A stretch of DNA of 64,000 nt from Mycolicibacterium cosmeticum (GTDB lineage Bacteria > Actinomycetota > Actinomycetes > Mycobacteriales > Mycobacteriaceae). How positions within the stretch are numbered: position 1 is the first letter of the stretch; each line of letters opens with the position of its first letter. Where the stretch lies: assembly GCF_000613185.1 (NCBI RefSeq), contig NZ_CCBB010000003.1, forward strand, positions 1,674,001 through 1,738,000, written 5' to 3'. Shown here piece by piece: positions 42,017 to 50,528 of this stretch. The position numbers and the translations under genes are program-made. Below the pieces are notes generated by a model. That model saw only the letters and a program-made list of their open reading frames with translations. It had not been told where the DNA came from and made no database searches.

Positions 42017-43347
42017 TGGGGTGGCGGTATATCGGCAGCCTGGCGTTGACCCACGGCCCGCTGCCGCCCCTGATCGAGTGCGCCGCGCTGGCGCTGGTGG
42101 CCCTGGCCGTCGTCCGTCGCGCGGGCCGGCTCGTGTTCGCCGCCGCCGTGCTGGGCGGCATCGGGCTGGCCGGCGCCGCCTACGCCTACATCGGCTCCGT
42201 CGGCATCGCGGGTGACCCGGCCCCGCACCGCCTCTGGGTGTGGATCGCGCTGACCGGCTTCTGCGCCGTCGTCACCGTGCTCGGCTGGCTGCGGGCCCGG
42301 TGGTGGCGTCGTGCCGTCTCCCTGGTGGCGGTGCCCGCCTGCGCGCTGTGCGCGGTGCTGCTGGTCAACCTGTGGGTCGGGTACTTCCCGACCGTCGGCA
42401 GCGCCTGGAGTCGGCTCACCGACCCGGCCGTGCCCGACCAGGCCGACCGGATGACCGTCACCGAGCTGCAACTGGCACACATCCGGCCGGACCACGGCGT
42501 GGTGCTGCCGGTGACGATCAGCGCGGCGGCATCGAACTTCGACCACCGCGACGAGCTGATCTACCTGCCGCCGGCGTGGTTCGCCAGCAATCCGCCACCC
42601 AAACTGCCCACGGTGATGATGATCGGGGCCCAACTCAACACGCCCGCGGACTGGTTGCGCGCCGGCAACGCGGCGGCGATCATCGACGGTTTCGCCACCG
42701 CGCACGGCGGTAACGCACCGGTCTTCGTGTTTGTCGACCCCACCGGCAGCTTCGACAACGACACCGAGTGCGTCAACGGCGCGCGCGGCAACGCATCGCT
42801 GCACCTCACCAAAGACGTTGTGCCATATATGATCTCGAATTTCGGGGTGAGCCAGGACCGTGCCGCCTGGGGCATCATGGGTTGGTCGATGGGCGGTACC
42901 TGCGCGGTGGAACTCGCGGTGCGCCGACCCGAGATGTTCAGCGCCTTCGTCGACATCGCCGGTGACCTCGGCCCCAATTCGGGCAGCCGGCAGCAGACCA
43001 TCGACCGGTTGTTCGGCGGCGACGCCGACGCCTGGGCGGACTTCGATCCGGCCACCGTGATGCGCAGGCACGGGCCCTACCGCGACCTCTCGGCACTGTT
43101 CGTGGTGCCCGACGGCGGCCCGGGGCGCGATCCGCTGGCCAATCCCGAGGGGCAGGACGTCGCCGCGCGCACCCTGTGCGGCCTGGGCGGCAGTTACGGG
43201 ATTGCGTGCGCCGTGCGGTCCTGGCCGGGCCGGCACGACTGGCCGTTCGCGGCCCAGGCCTTCGCGGCCACGCTGCCGTGGCTGGCCGGCCGGATCGGCA
43301 CACCGGGCGTGCCGGCCCAGCCGGTCGGCGGGCCGCACGACGCGTGA
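42016..43347 (+). CDS. Membrane-anchored esterase (esterase D/alpha-beta hydrolase type)
   Basis: The 443-aa protein has four N-terminal membrane helices (about 20-45, 42-62, 75-93, 98-118), then an extracytoplasmic esterase domain (about 155-430). That domain has the nucleophile elbow IMGWSMGGTCAVELA (Ser of GWSMGG near residue 292) and a late WPGRHDWPFAAQAF with the likely catalytic His. The layout recalls actinobacterial esterases related to the antigen-85 mycolyltransferases, so a cell-envelope lipid ester may be the substrate; that is inference. There is no clear ribosome site upstream; the start overlaps a leaderless mini-ORF. It is flanked by two EfpA-type exporters, suggesting a joint envelope role. 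Confidence 0.82.
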   Translation: MGWRYIGSLALTHGPLPPLIECAALALVALAVVRRAGRLVFAAAVLGGIGLAGAAYAYIGSVGIAGDPAPHRLWVWIALTGFCAVVTVLGWLRARWWRRAVSLVAVPACALCAVLLVNLWVGYFPTVGSAWSRLTDPAVPDQADRMTVTELQLAHIRPDHGVVLPVTISAAASNFDHRDELIYLPPAWFASNPPPKLPTVMMIGAQLNTPADWLRAGNAAAIIDGFATAHGGNAPVFVFVDPTGSFDNDTECVNGARGNASLHLTKDVVPYMISNFGVSQDRAAWGIMGWSMGGTCAVELAVRRPEMFSAFVDIAGDLGPNSGSRQQTIDRLFGGDADAWADFDPATVMRRHGPYRDLSALFVVPDGGPGRDPLANPEGQDVAARTLCGLGGSYGIACAVRSWPGRHDWPFAAQAFAATLPWLAGRIGTPGVPAQPVGGPHDA

Positions 43348-43387
43348 GCGGGCGGGTTGCCCCGCGCGCTCGGTAGGGTCGGGTGTC

Positions 43388-44872
43388 ATGTCGGCGTCAG
43401 ACCGTGCTGTCCCGCGCTTGTCCGACCGTGTGCTCGGGGTCGCCATCGTCGCGATCACCGGCATGCAGCTGATGTCGACGCTGGACGGCACCATCGTCAT
43501 CGTCGCGCTGCCCCGCATGCAGGCCGAGCTGGCCATGTCGGATGCCGCCAAGAGCTGGGTGATCACCGCCTACGTGCTGACCTTCGGTGGCCTGTTGCTG
43601 CTCGGCGGCCGGGTGGGCGACGCCATCGGGCACAAGCGGGCGTTCATCTCCGGGGTCGGCATCTTCACCATCGCCTCGCTGGTGTGCGGGCTGGCCACCG
43701 AGCCGTACACCCTGATCGCCGCGCGGGCCGTGCAGGGTGTGGGTGCCGCCGTGGCCGCGCCCACCGGCCTGGCGCTGATCGCCACCACCTTCGCCGTCGG
43801 GCAGGCCCGCAATCAGGCATTGGCGGTGTCGGCGGCCATGCAAGGCCTCGGGTCGGTGCTGGGCCTGGTGCTCGGCGGCGCGCTCACCGGGCTGTCGTGG
43901 CGGCTGGCCTTCCTGGTCAACGTGCCGATCGGCATCGTGATCGTCTGGATCGCGGTGACGAAGCTCGCCGAGACCGGCCAGGCCCGGCTCAAGCTCGACG
44001 TCACCGGGGCGCTGCTGGCCACCATGGCCTGCACGTGCGCGGTGCTGGTGTTCACCCAGGGCCCGCCGCTGGGCTGGACCGATCCCTGGGTGATCGGCGC
44101 CGCGGTGGCGGCCGTGGTGTTCTTCATCGCCTTCCTGATCGACGAGCGGGGCGCGGACAACCCGCTGGTGCCGCTGTCGATGTTCGACAACCGCAACCGG
44201 GTGGCCTCCTTCGCCGCCTACTTCCTGGCCGGCGGGGTGATGCTCACGCTGAGCGTGATGATCGGCCTGCTGGTGCAGGACGTGCTCGGCTATTCGCCGT
44301 TGCGGGCCGGGATCTGCTTCATGCCGTTCGCGCTGGCGTTCGTGGTCGGCAACGTGGTGGCCACCCGGCTGGCGCCGCGGGTGGCACCGCGATGGGTGAT
44401 CATCGGCGGCGGCGCGCTGGTGCTGGCGGCGATGCTGTTCGGCTCCACGCTGGACCGGTCCATCCCGTACTTCCCCGACCTGTTCCTGCCGGTGGTGGTG
44501 GGCGGCGCCGGCATCGGCGTCATCTCGGTGATCCTGCCGTTGTGCACGCTGGCCAAGGTCGGGCCCCGCGAGATCGGCCCGGTGTCGTCGGTGACGCTGA
44601 TGGTCTACAACCTGGGCGGGCCGCTGGTGCTGGTGGTCATCCAGGCCGTGCAGACCTCCCGCACCCTGTACCTGGGCGGCACCACCGGACCGGTCGGGGA
44701 GATGACGCCGGCCCAACTGGACGCGCTCGGGCACGGCTACACCTACTCGTTGCTGTGGATCGCCGCGATCGCGGTGCTGGTCGGGGCGGCGGCCCTGTTC
44801 ATCGGGTTCTCCGCCCGGGATATCGCGCGGGCCCAGCACACCAAGGAAGCCGTGGACGCGGGGGAGTTATGA
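43388..44872 (+). CDS. EfpA-like MFS exporter (paralogue)
   Basis: The 494-aa protein is a 14-helix DHA2-type transporter very close to the EfpA encoded at 40384: shared blocks are AKSWVITAYVLTFGG versus GRSWVITAYVLTFGG, GGRVGDAIGHKR versus GGRLGDTIGRKR, and SRTLYLGGTTGPV in the last loop. It lacks most of EfpA's N-terminal leader. ATG 43388 lies eight bases after TAGGGT (43374-43379), so the leader is absent or very short. Its stop overlaps the next gene (ATGA). It looks like a tandem duplicate with the esterase gene between the copies. Confidence 0.9.
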   Translation: MSASDRAVPRLSDRVLGVAIVAITGMQLMSTLDGTIVIVALPRMQAELAMSDAAKSWVITAYVLTFGGLLLLGGRVGDAIGHKRAFISGVGIFTIASLVCGLATEPYTLIAARAVQGVGAAVAAPTGLALIATTFAVGQARNQALAVSAAMQGLGSVLGLVLGGALTGLSWRLAFLVNVPIGIVIVWIAVTKLAETGQARLKLDVTGALLATMACTCAVLVFTQGPPLGWTDPWVIGAAVAAVVFFIAFLIDERGADNPLVPLSMFDNRNRVASFAAYFLAGGVMLTLSVMIGLLVQDVLGYSPLRAGICFMPFALAFVVGNVVATRLAPRVAPRWVIIGGGALVLAAMLFGSTLDRSIPYFPDLFLPVVVGGAGIGVISVILPLCTLAKVGPREIGPVSSVTLMVYNLGGPLVLVVIQAVQTSRTLYLGGTTGPVGEMTPAQLDALGHGYTYSLLWIAAIAVLVGAAALFIGFSARDIARAQHTKEAVDAGEL

Positions 44873-45543
44873 CCGACGAAACACTGCCCACCCGCCGGCA
44901 GATCTCCGATGCCGTCGCGGCCGCGGGCTGGCGGCTGGTGCTCGGCGCGTTGTACACCGAGGTCCGGGTGCCGTCGCTGGCCGAGGCCGCCGCGGTGGCG
45001 GCTTCGGCGGCGAGGGCGGCCGGGGCCGCCGAGCCGCAGCACCTCGGCATCGATCTGCGGGCCGACCGCGCGGTGCTGCGGCTGCGCTCGCCGCAGGGCG
45101 TCAACCGCGCCGACATCGCGGCCGCCCACGCGATCACCACCGCGCTGGCCGCCGACGGTCACGCCACCACCGCCGGTGCGGTGTCGGTGCAGGCGCTGGA
45201 GATCGCCATCGACGCGCTCGACATCCCGGCGGTGCGACCGTTCTGGAAAGCCGTCACCGGCTACGTCGACGAGACCGGCGCCTCGGATCTGACCGCCGGG
45301 CTGGTCGACCCCACCGGCCGCGGACCCGCGATCTGGTTCCAGCAGATGGATGCGCCGCGTGCCCAACGGAACCGCATCCATCTGGACGTCGACGTGCCCC
45401 ACGACGAGGCCCCGGCCCGGCTGGAGGCGGCGCTGGCGGCCGGTGGCAGGCTGCTCTCGGACCGGCGCGCGCCCGCCTTCTGGGTGCTCGCCGACGCCGA
45501 GGGCAACGAGGCGTGCGTCTGCACCTGGCAGGGGCGTGATTGA
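44869..45543 (+). CDS. PCD-like/VOC (glyoxalase-like) fusion protein
   Basis: The 224-aa product pairs an N-terminal domain resembling pterin-4a-carbinolamine dehydratase (about 8-100; AAGWRLVLGALYTEVRVPSLAEAAAVA, NRADIAAAHAIT) with a C-terminal vicinal oxygen chelate domain (about 108-222; ALDIPAVRPFWKAVTGY, GPAIWFQQM, RNRIHLDVDVPHDEAPARLEAALAAGG). Active PCDs have a His-His-Pro motif; here it reads PQHLGID, so dehydratase activity is doubtful. Similar fusions occur in actinobacteria as VOC family proteins of unknown role. The ATG overlaps the exporter stop. Confidence 0.75.
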   Translation: MTDETLPTRRQISDAVAAAGWRLVLGALYTEVRVPSLAEAAAVAASAARAAGAAEPQHLGIDLRADRAVLRLRSPQGVNRADIAAAHAITTALAADGHATTAGAVSVQALEIAIDALDIPAVRPFWKAVTGYVDETGASDLTAGLVDPTGRGPAIWFQQMDAPRAQRNRIHLDVDVPHDEAPARLEAALAAGGRLLSDRRAPAFWVLADAEGNEACVCTWQGRD

Positions 45544-45567
45544 GTCATCCGGCTAGGCTGGCCCGCT

Positions 45568-47310
45568 GTGATCACCCGGATGTCCGAACTGTTCCTGCGT
45601 ACCCTGCGTGATGATCCCGCCGATGCCGAGGTGCCCAGCCACAAGCTGCTCATCCGCGCCGGGTACGTCCGCCCGATCGGACCGGGGTTGTACAGCTGGC
45701 TGCCGCTGGGACTGCGCGTGCTGCGCAAGATCGAAGGCATCGTCCGCGCCGAGATGAACGCGATCGGCGGGCAGGAGATCCTGTTCCCGGCGTTGCTGCC
45801 GCGCGCCCCGTACGAGACCACGAATCGGTGGACGGAATACGGCGACAACCTGTTTCGGTTGCAGGACCGCCGTGGGAACGACTATCTGCTCGGCCCCACC
45901 CACGAGGAGCTGTTCACCCTCACCGTCAAGGGCGAGTACTCGTCGTACAAGGATTTCCCGGTACTGCTGTACCAGATCCAGACCAAGTACCGCGACGAGG
46001 CGCGGCCCCGCGCGGGCATCCTGCGCGGGCGCGAGTTCGTCATGAAGGACTCCTACTCCTTCGACGTCGACGAGGACGGCCTCAAGACCGCCTACCACGC
46101 GCACCGCGAGGCGTATCAGCGCATCTTCGGCCGGCTCGGCGTGAAGTACGTGATCGTGTCCGCGGTGTCGGGGGCCATGGGCGGCAGCGCGTCCGAGGAA
46201 TTCCTGGCCGAGAGCCCGATCGGTGAGGACACCTTCGTGCGCTGCCTGGAATCCGGGTACGCCGCGAACGTGGAGGCGGTGCTCACCGCCGTCCCGGAGA
46301 CGCGCCCGACCGAGGGCTTGCCGGCGGCCGTCGTGCACGACACGCCGGACACCCCGACCATCGCCGCCCTGGTCGACTGGGCCAACGCGACGCTGCCGGG
46401 AACCACCACCGCCGCCGACACGCTGAAGAACGTGCTGCTCAAGGTGCGGGAGCCGGGCGGGGACTGGGAGCTGCTGGCCATCGGCGTCCCGGGGGACCGC
46501 GAGGTCGACGACAAGCGCCTGGGCGCCGCGCTGGAACCCGCCGAGTACGTGCTGCTCGACGATGCCGATTTCGCGGCCAACCCGTTCCTGGTGAAGGGAT
46601 ACATCGGACCGAAGGGGTTGCAGGCCAACGGGGTTCGCTACCTGGTGGATCCCCGGGTGGTGGACGGCACGGTCTGGATCACCGGTGCCGACGAGTTGGG
46701 TAAGCACGTGGTGGGCCTGGTCGCCGGGCGTGATTTCACCCCGGACGGCACCATCGAGGCGGCCGAGGTGCGCGACGGCGATCCGTCCCCCGACGGCGCC
46801 GGCGTGCTCACCTCGGCCCGCGGTATCGAGATCGGGCACATCTTCCAGCTGGGCCGTAAGTACACCGACGCGTTCGCCGCGGACGTGCTGGGTGAGGACG
46901 GCAAGCCGGTGCGGTTGACCATGGGCTCCTACGGCATCGGGGTGTCCCGGCTGGTCGCGGTGATCGCCGAGCAGCACCACGACGAGCTGGGCCTGCGCTG
47001 GCCGGCGTCGGTGTCGCCGTTCGACGCGCACGTGGTGATCGCCAACAAGGACGCGGCCGCCCGGGCCGGCGCCGGCGAGCTGGCCGCCGAGCTGGACCGG
47101 CTGGGCCTTGAGGTGCTGCTCGACGACCGCACGGCCTCTCCCGGCGTCAAGTTCAAGGACGCCGAACTGCTCGGTGTGCCGTGGATCGTGGTGGTGGGGC
47201 GCGGCTGGTCCGACGGGGTGGTCGAGCTGCGCAACCGGTTCACCGGCGAGACCCGCGAGATCGCGGTGGACGGCGCGTCGGCCGAGATCTCGACCCTGCT
47301 GCGCGGGTAG
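45568..47310 (+). CDS. proS: Prolyl-tRNA synthetase
   Basis: ProS charges tRNA-Pro. The 580-aa protein is the bacterial type: class II motif 1 near [32 protein letters not shown], motif 2 ([25 protein letters not shown]), an editing insertion of the YbaK type between motifs 2 and 3 (about 225-400), motif 3 ([18 protein letters not shown]), and the anticodon-binding domain (about 480-575). GTG 45568 gives the conserved N-terminus ([14 protein letters not shown]). TAGGCT (45554-45559) is eight bases upstream. It is convergent with the next small gene, four bases away. Confidence 0.97.
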   Translation: MITRMSELFLRTLRDDPADAEVPSHKLLIRAGYVRPIGPGLYSWLPLGLRVLRKIEGIVRAEMNAIGGQEILFPALLPRAPYETTNRWTEYGDNLFRLQDRRGNDYLLGPTHEELFTLTVKGEYSSYKDFPVLLYQIQTKYRDEARPRAGILRGREFVMKDSYSFDVDEDGLKTAYHAHREAYQRIFGRLGVKYVIVSAVSGAMGGSASEEFLAESPIGEDTFVRCLESGYAANVEAVLTAVPETRPTEGLPAAVVHDTPDTPTIAALVDWANATLPGTTTAADTLKNVLLKVREPGGDWELLAIGVPGDREVDDKRLGAALEPAEYVLLDDADFAANPFLVKGYIGPKGLQANGVRYLVDPRVVDGTVWITGADELGKHVVGLVAGRDFTPDGTIEAAEVRDGDPSPDGAGVLTSARGIEIGHIFQLGRKYTDAFAADVLGEDGKPVRLTMGSYGIGVSRLVAVIAEQHHDELGLRWPASVSPFDAHVVIANKDAAARAGAGELAAELDRLGLEVLLDDRTASPGVKFKDAELLGVPWIVVVGRGWSDGVVELRNRFTGETREIAVDGASAEISTLLRG

Positions 47311-47313
47311 CCC

Positions 47314-47817
47314 TTACTCGCTGCCGCCCGGGAACGCGAGCGTGACCGGGGCGGCGCCGAGCACCTGGCTCCACCGCGCGGCGAGCACCGCGCTCTGGGT
47401 CAGGGCGGTCACGGCGAACGAGCGGTCCTCGGGGGAGGTGGCCTGTTCGAGCACCGCGCGCCAGGCCACCGCGGTGTCCTCCTCCATCCGGACCGCCAGT
47501 TGGGCGGCCTGGGTCGGATCGGACACCTCCAGCGGCAGCTGGTAGCCGACGGCGGGCAGCGGGACGGCAACCTTGCGGGCGGTCAGCCGGGCGATCGCCT
47601 GCTCGCGCCGCTCCCGGTGCTGCGCCATGGCGTCCGCCACCAGGTCGTTCTCGTCGGGGGTGGAGTGTGCCGACACCACGCCGTAGCCGTAGATGGCGCC
47701 GTGCTCGGCGGCCACGGCATCGAACAGCGCGGCATCGGCCGGATCGCCGGGCCGGTTCGGGTCCGGGGTGGTCGTCGGTGTCTGGGTGGTCGACGGTGTC
47801 GGCTGGGGCGAGGTCAT
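47314..47817 (-). CDS. DUF4439 ferritin-like protein (Rv2844-like)
   Basis: The 167-aa product has a Pro/Thr-rich start (about 1-25) followed by a four-helix ferritin-like DUF4439 domain: ALFDAVAAEHGAIYGYGVVSAH, DAMAQHRERREQAIARL, AQLAVRMEEDTAVAWRAVLEQA, FAVTALTQSAVLAARWSQVL. Glu and His residues in those helices could bind metal, but no function is known. ATG 47815-47817 overlaps the upstream gene's stop (ATGA), so the two are translationally coupled. M. tuberculosis has the pair Rv2843-Rv2844 next to proS. Confidence 0.82.
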   Translation of the reverse strand: MTSPQPTPSTTQTPTTTPDPNRPGDPADAALFDAVAAEHGAIYGYGVVSAHSTPDENDLVADAMAQHRERREQAIARLTARKVAVPLPAVGYQLPLEVSDPTQAAQLAVRMEEDTAVAWRAVLEQATSPEDRSFAVTALTQSAVLAARWSQVLGAAPVTLAFPGGSE

Positions 47818-48335
47818 CGGGCCTGCCCGGGATCGGCCAGCGCCACCTGGTAGGACGCCGTGCACGCCGCGGCGATCGAGCCGAGCAGCCCGGCCCGGTA
47901 TCCGGACAGGGTGGCCGCCAGGCGCGCGGCGCTGTCGGCCGAGGTGTGCAGGGCCGCGGTCACGTCGGCCACGGTGGGGGCCGGGGCGGGCGCGGCCGAC
48001 GTGGGTTCCGAGGTGGCCGTCGAGGACGTGGTGGGTGTCTGGCCGCCGGTGATCCGGGTGATCTCGTCGGAGAGCGCCCTGGCGTGGGCGGCGCGCACCG
48101 AGGCCACGGCGGTCAGCGCCGGCACCACCCGCGGCCGCGCCGTGGTGGCGGCCAGTCCGGCCAGCCGGCTGTCGGCGTGCGCGCGCTCGAATTGCGCTAC
48201 CAGATCGGCGAGTTCGGGTGGCGGGGGAGCGGGTGCGCAGGCGGCCGCCGTGCCGAGCGCGGTCAGGACCACGCCGGCGGGAAGCGCCGTGACCAACAGC
48301 CGCCGGCGGGAGATCGTGGGCAAAGCGCTCGGCAC
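47814..48335 (-). CDS. Tat-type lipoprotein, ferritin-like (Rv2843-like)
   Basis: The 173-aa product starts with a twin-arginine-like signal ISRRRLLVTALPAGVVLTAL and a lipobox TAAAC (Cys33), so it is probably exported folded and lipid-anchored. The rest is helical, with LADLVAQFERAHADSRLAGLAA and a Ser/Thr/Ala/Pro-rich linker (about 105-125). It resembles the M. tuberculosis Rv2843 type. GTG 48335 is chosen because it gives the signal peptide; other GTG/ATG codons lie a few bases upstream. Function unknown; pairing with the DUF4439 gene suggests a joint role. Confidence 0.72.
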   Translation of the reverse strand: MPSALPTISRRRLLVTALPAGVVLTALGTAAACAPAPPPPELADLVAQFERAHADSRLAGLAATTARPRVVPALTAVASVRAAHARALSDEITRITGGQTPTTSSTATSEPTSAAPAPAPTVADVTAALHTSADSAARLAATLSGYRAGLLGSIAAACTASYQVALADPGQAR

Positions 48336-48486
48336 GCCCACATCCTGCCATGGCGGGCGGGGTGGTCGGCCCGTCCGGCTGTTCGTTTGGCCAAAGCGGC
48401 GGCACGCCTGGCGTATCGTTTGGTAACCGATTCCTCGGGCCATGCCCGCGGAATGTGTCCGCACAACTCAAGATGAGGAGCTCGCC

Positions 48487-49023
48487 GTGGCACCGGATGT
48501 CCCGCTGCTGCCGACGCAGCAGCAAGTGCTCGAGCTACTCGACGGTGAGTTCGCGCGCGCGGGTTACGAAATCGAGGACGTGGTGATCAACGCGTCGGTG
48601 CGACCGCCGCGCATCACCGTCGTGGCCGACGGCGACGACGGCTTGGACCTGGACACGATCGCGGCCCTGTCGCACACCGCCTCCCAGGCGCTCGACACGC
48701 TGGACAGCGGCGCGACAGCCCCTTACGTGCTGGAAGTCACATCGCGCGGGGTCGATCGGCCGCTGACCGAGGAGAAGCACTTCCGGCGCGCGCGCACCCG
48801 CAAGGTGGAGGCGGTGCTCACCGACGGTTCGTCGGTGACCGGGCGCATCGGCCACACCGGCGACGGCGCCGTGCACCTGGTGGTCAACGACCGCGGCAAG
48901 CTGTCGGTTCGGCCGATCCAACTTTCCGATATCACCAAAGCTGTTGTACAAGTTGAATTTTCGCCGCCCAATCAACGTGAATTGGATCTGGTGGAGCAGT
49001 CCGGAAAGGGGAGCGACGCGTGA
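48487..49023 (+). CDS. rimP: Ribosome maturation factor RimP
   Basis: RimP is needed for 30S subunit assembly. The 178-aa protein shows [70 protein letters not shown] (family signature SRGVDRPL) and the C-terminal Sm-like beta domain. GTG 48487 follows GAGGAG. The region before it (48336-48486, 151 bases, divergent from the lipoprotein gene) contains TATCGT and GGTAACCGATT but no promoter I can fix. It opens the rimP-nusA-ylxR-infB-rbfA operon, overlapping nusA by four bases. Confidence 0.93.
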   Translation: MAPDVPLLPTQQQVLELLDGEFARAGYEIEDVVINASVRPPRITVVADGDDGLDLDTIAALSHTASQALDTLDSGATAPYVLEVTSRGVDRPLTEEKHFRRARTRKVEAVLTDGSSVTGRIGHTGDGAVHLVVNDRGKLSVRPIQLSDITKAVVQVEFSPPNQRELDLVEQSGKGSDA

Positions 49024-50021
49024 ACATCGATATGGCGGCGCTACACGCCATCGAAGCCGACAAGGGAATCTCGGTCGACGTCGTCGTCGAGACCATCAAG
49101 TCGGCGTTGCTGACGGCCTACCGACATACCGAAGGCCATGAGGCCGACGCCCGCATCGACGTCGACCGCAAGACCGGCGTGGTGAAGGTGATCGCCCGCG
49201 AATGTGACGGCGACGGCAACCTCATCAACGAATGGGACGACACCCCAGAGGGTTTCGGACGCATCGCGGCCACCACGGCGCGCCAGGTGATCCTGCAGCG
49301 ACTGCGCGATGCCGAGAACGAGCGGATGTACGGCGAGTTCGCCGCGCACGAGGGCGATATCGTGGCCGGCGTCGTGCAGCGCGACGCGCGGGAGAACACC
49401 CGCGGCAACGTGGTGGTGCGGGTCGGGACCGAGGCCAAGGGCTCCGACGGCATGATCCGGCCGGCCGAACAGGTGCCCGGCGAGCGCTACGAGCACGGCG
49501 ACCGGCTGCGCTGCTACGTCATCGGCGTCAGCCGCGGGGTCCGCGAGCCCAAGATCGAGCTGTCCCGCACGCACCCCAATCTGGTGCGCAAACTGTTCGC
49601 GCTGGAGGTGCCGGAGATCGCCGACGGCTCGGTCGAGATCGTCGCGGTGGCGCGCGAGGCCGGGCACCGGTCCAAGATCGCCGTCACCTCCAAGGTGCCC
49701 GGGCTGAACGCCAAGGGCGCCTGTATCGGGCCGATGGGCCAGCGGGTGCGCAACGTGATGAGCGAGCTGTCCGGGGAGAAGATCGACATCATCGACTTCG
49801 ACGCCGATCCGGCGCGGTTCGTCGCCAACGCGCTGTCCCCGGCCAAGGTGGTGTCGGTGACGGTCATCGACGAGACCACCCGGGCGGCCCGGGTGGTGGT
49901 GCCGGACTTCCAGCTGTCCCTGGCCATCGGCAAGGAGGGGCAGAACGCCCGGCTCGCGGCGCGGCTCACCGGGTGGCGGATCGACATCCGCAGCGATGCC
50001 GCCGAGCCGGGAACCGCGTGA
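49020..50021 (+). CDS. nusA: Transcription termination/antitermination factor NusA
   Basis: NusA binds RNA polymerase and nascent RNA to modulate pausing and termination. The 333-aa protein has the N-terminal polymerase-binding domain (1-105), S1 domain (about 110-185; [26 protein letters not shown]) and two KH domains (about 200-330; [36 protein letters not shown] cited by GPMGQRV, and [17 protein letters not shown]). Actinobacterial NusA lacks the C-terminal acidic repeats of E. coli, so the length is normal. GTG 49020 overlaps the rimP stop. Confidence 0.96.
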   Translation: MNIDMAALHAIEADKGISVDVVVETIKSALLTAYRHTEGHEADARIDVDRKTGVVKVIARECDGDGNLINEWDDTPEGFGRIAATTARQVILQRLRDAENERMYGEFAAHEGDIVAGVVQRDARENTRGNVVVRVGTEAKGSDGMIRPAEQVPGERYEHGDRLRCYVIGVSRGVREPKIELSRTHPNLVRKLFALEVPEIADGSVEIVAVAREAGHRSKIAVTSKVPGLNAKGACIGPMGQRVRNVMSELSGEKIDIIDFDADPARFVANALSPAKVVSVTVIDETTRAARVVVPDFQLSLAIGKEGQNARLAARLTGWRIDIRSDAAEPGTA

Positions 50022-50079
50022 GCCCGGCCGTCCCCGACACGCGATTCTGTCTGCGCGAACGGTGACGGTAGACTGAGCC

Positions 50080-50427
50080 GTGATCCAGCGCGAGACTCCG
50101 ATTTCCCAGCCTCGTGCGCACCGTAGCCCTGATGGACCGGTGCGGACGTGTGTGGGTTGCCGGAAGCGAGAGTTGGCCGTCGATCTGCTTCGGCTGGCCG
50201 CTGTCCTCGACGGACCCGGCCCTTACGCCCTGACCGTCGACCCAGCGGGTAGCCTGCCTGGGCGGGGTGCGTGGTTGCATCCCGACCGGCAATGCCTCGA
50301 AGCGGCGATCCGGCGGCGGGCCTTCGCCCGAGCGTTACGGATCACCGGTTCACCGGAGATTTCCGCGGTGGTCGAGTACGTCGAAGCAATTCGGCCACCC
50401 GACCGCCACGGGCAAGAGAACAGGTAG
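50080..50427 (+). CDS. ylxR: YlxR family RNA-binding protein
   Basis: The 115-aa product has the YlxR fold with VRTCVGCRKRELAVDLLRL (the GRGAW partner is LPGRGAWLHPDRQCLEAAIRRRAFARALR). YlxR is a small nucleoid- or RNA-associated protein between nusA and infB in many bacteria. GTG 50080 is used; TAGACT (50069-50074) five bases upstream suggests an internal near-leaderless promoter within the operon. A 101-base gap separates it from infB. Confidence 0.88.
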   Translation: MIQRETPISQPRAHRSPDGPVRTCVGCRKRELAVDLLRLAAVLDGPGPYALTVDPAGSLPGRGAWLHPDRQCLEAAIRRRAFARALRITGSPEISAVVEYVEAIRPPDRHGQENR

Positions 50428-50528
50428 CGAAGAACATGAGCACACCGTGAAGTCCCGATGACCATGCGTCATAGCTAAACCCGAGGCGCGGCCCTACTAC
50501 CGCTGTCGCCTCCAGACGAGGAGATGTA

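Noticed and set aside
43357..45543. A 728-codon frame spanning the exporter and the VOC gene
   Set aside because: Only the last 224 codons, from ATG 44869, match a protein family; the rest is a shifted frame of the exporter gene.
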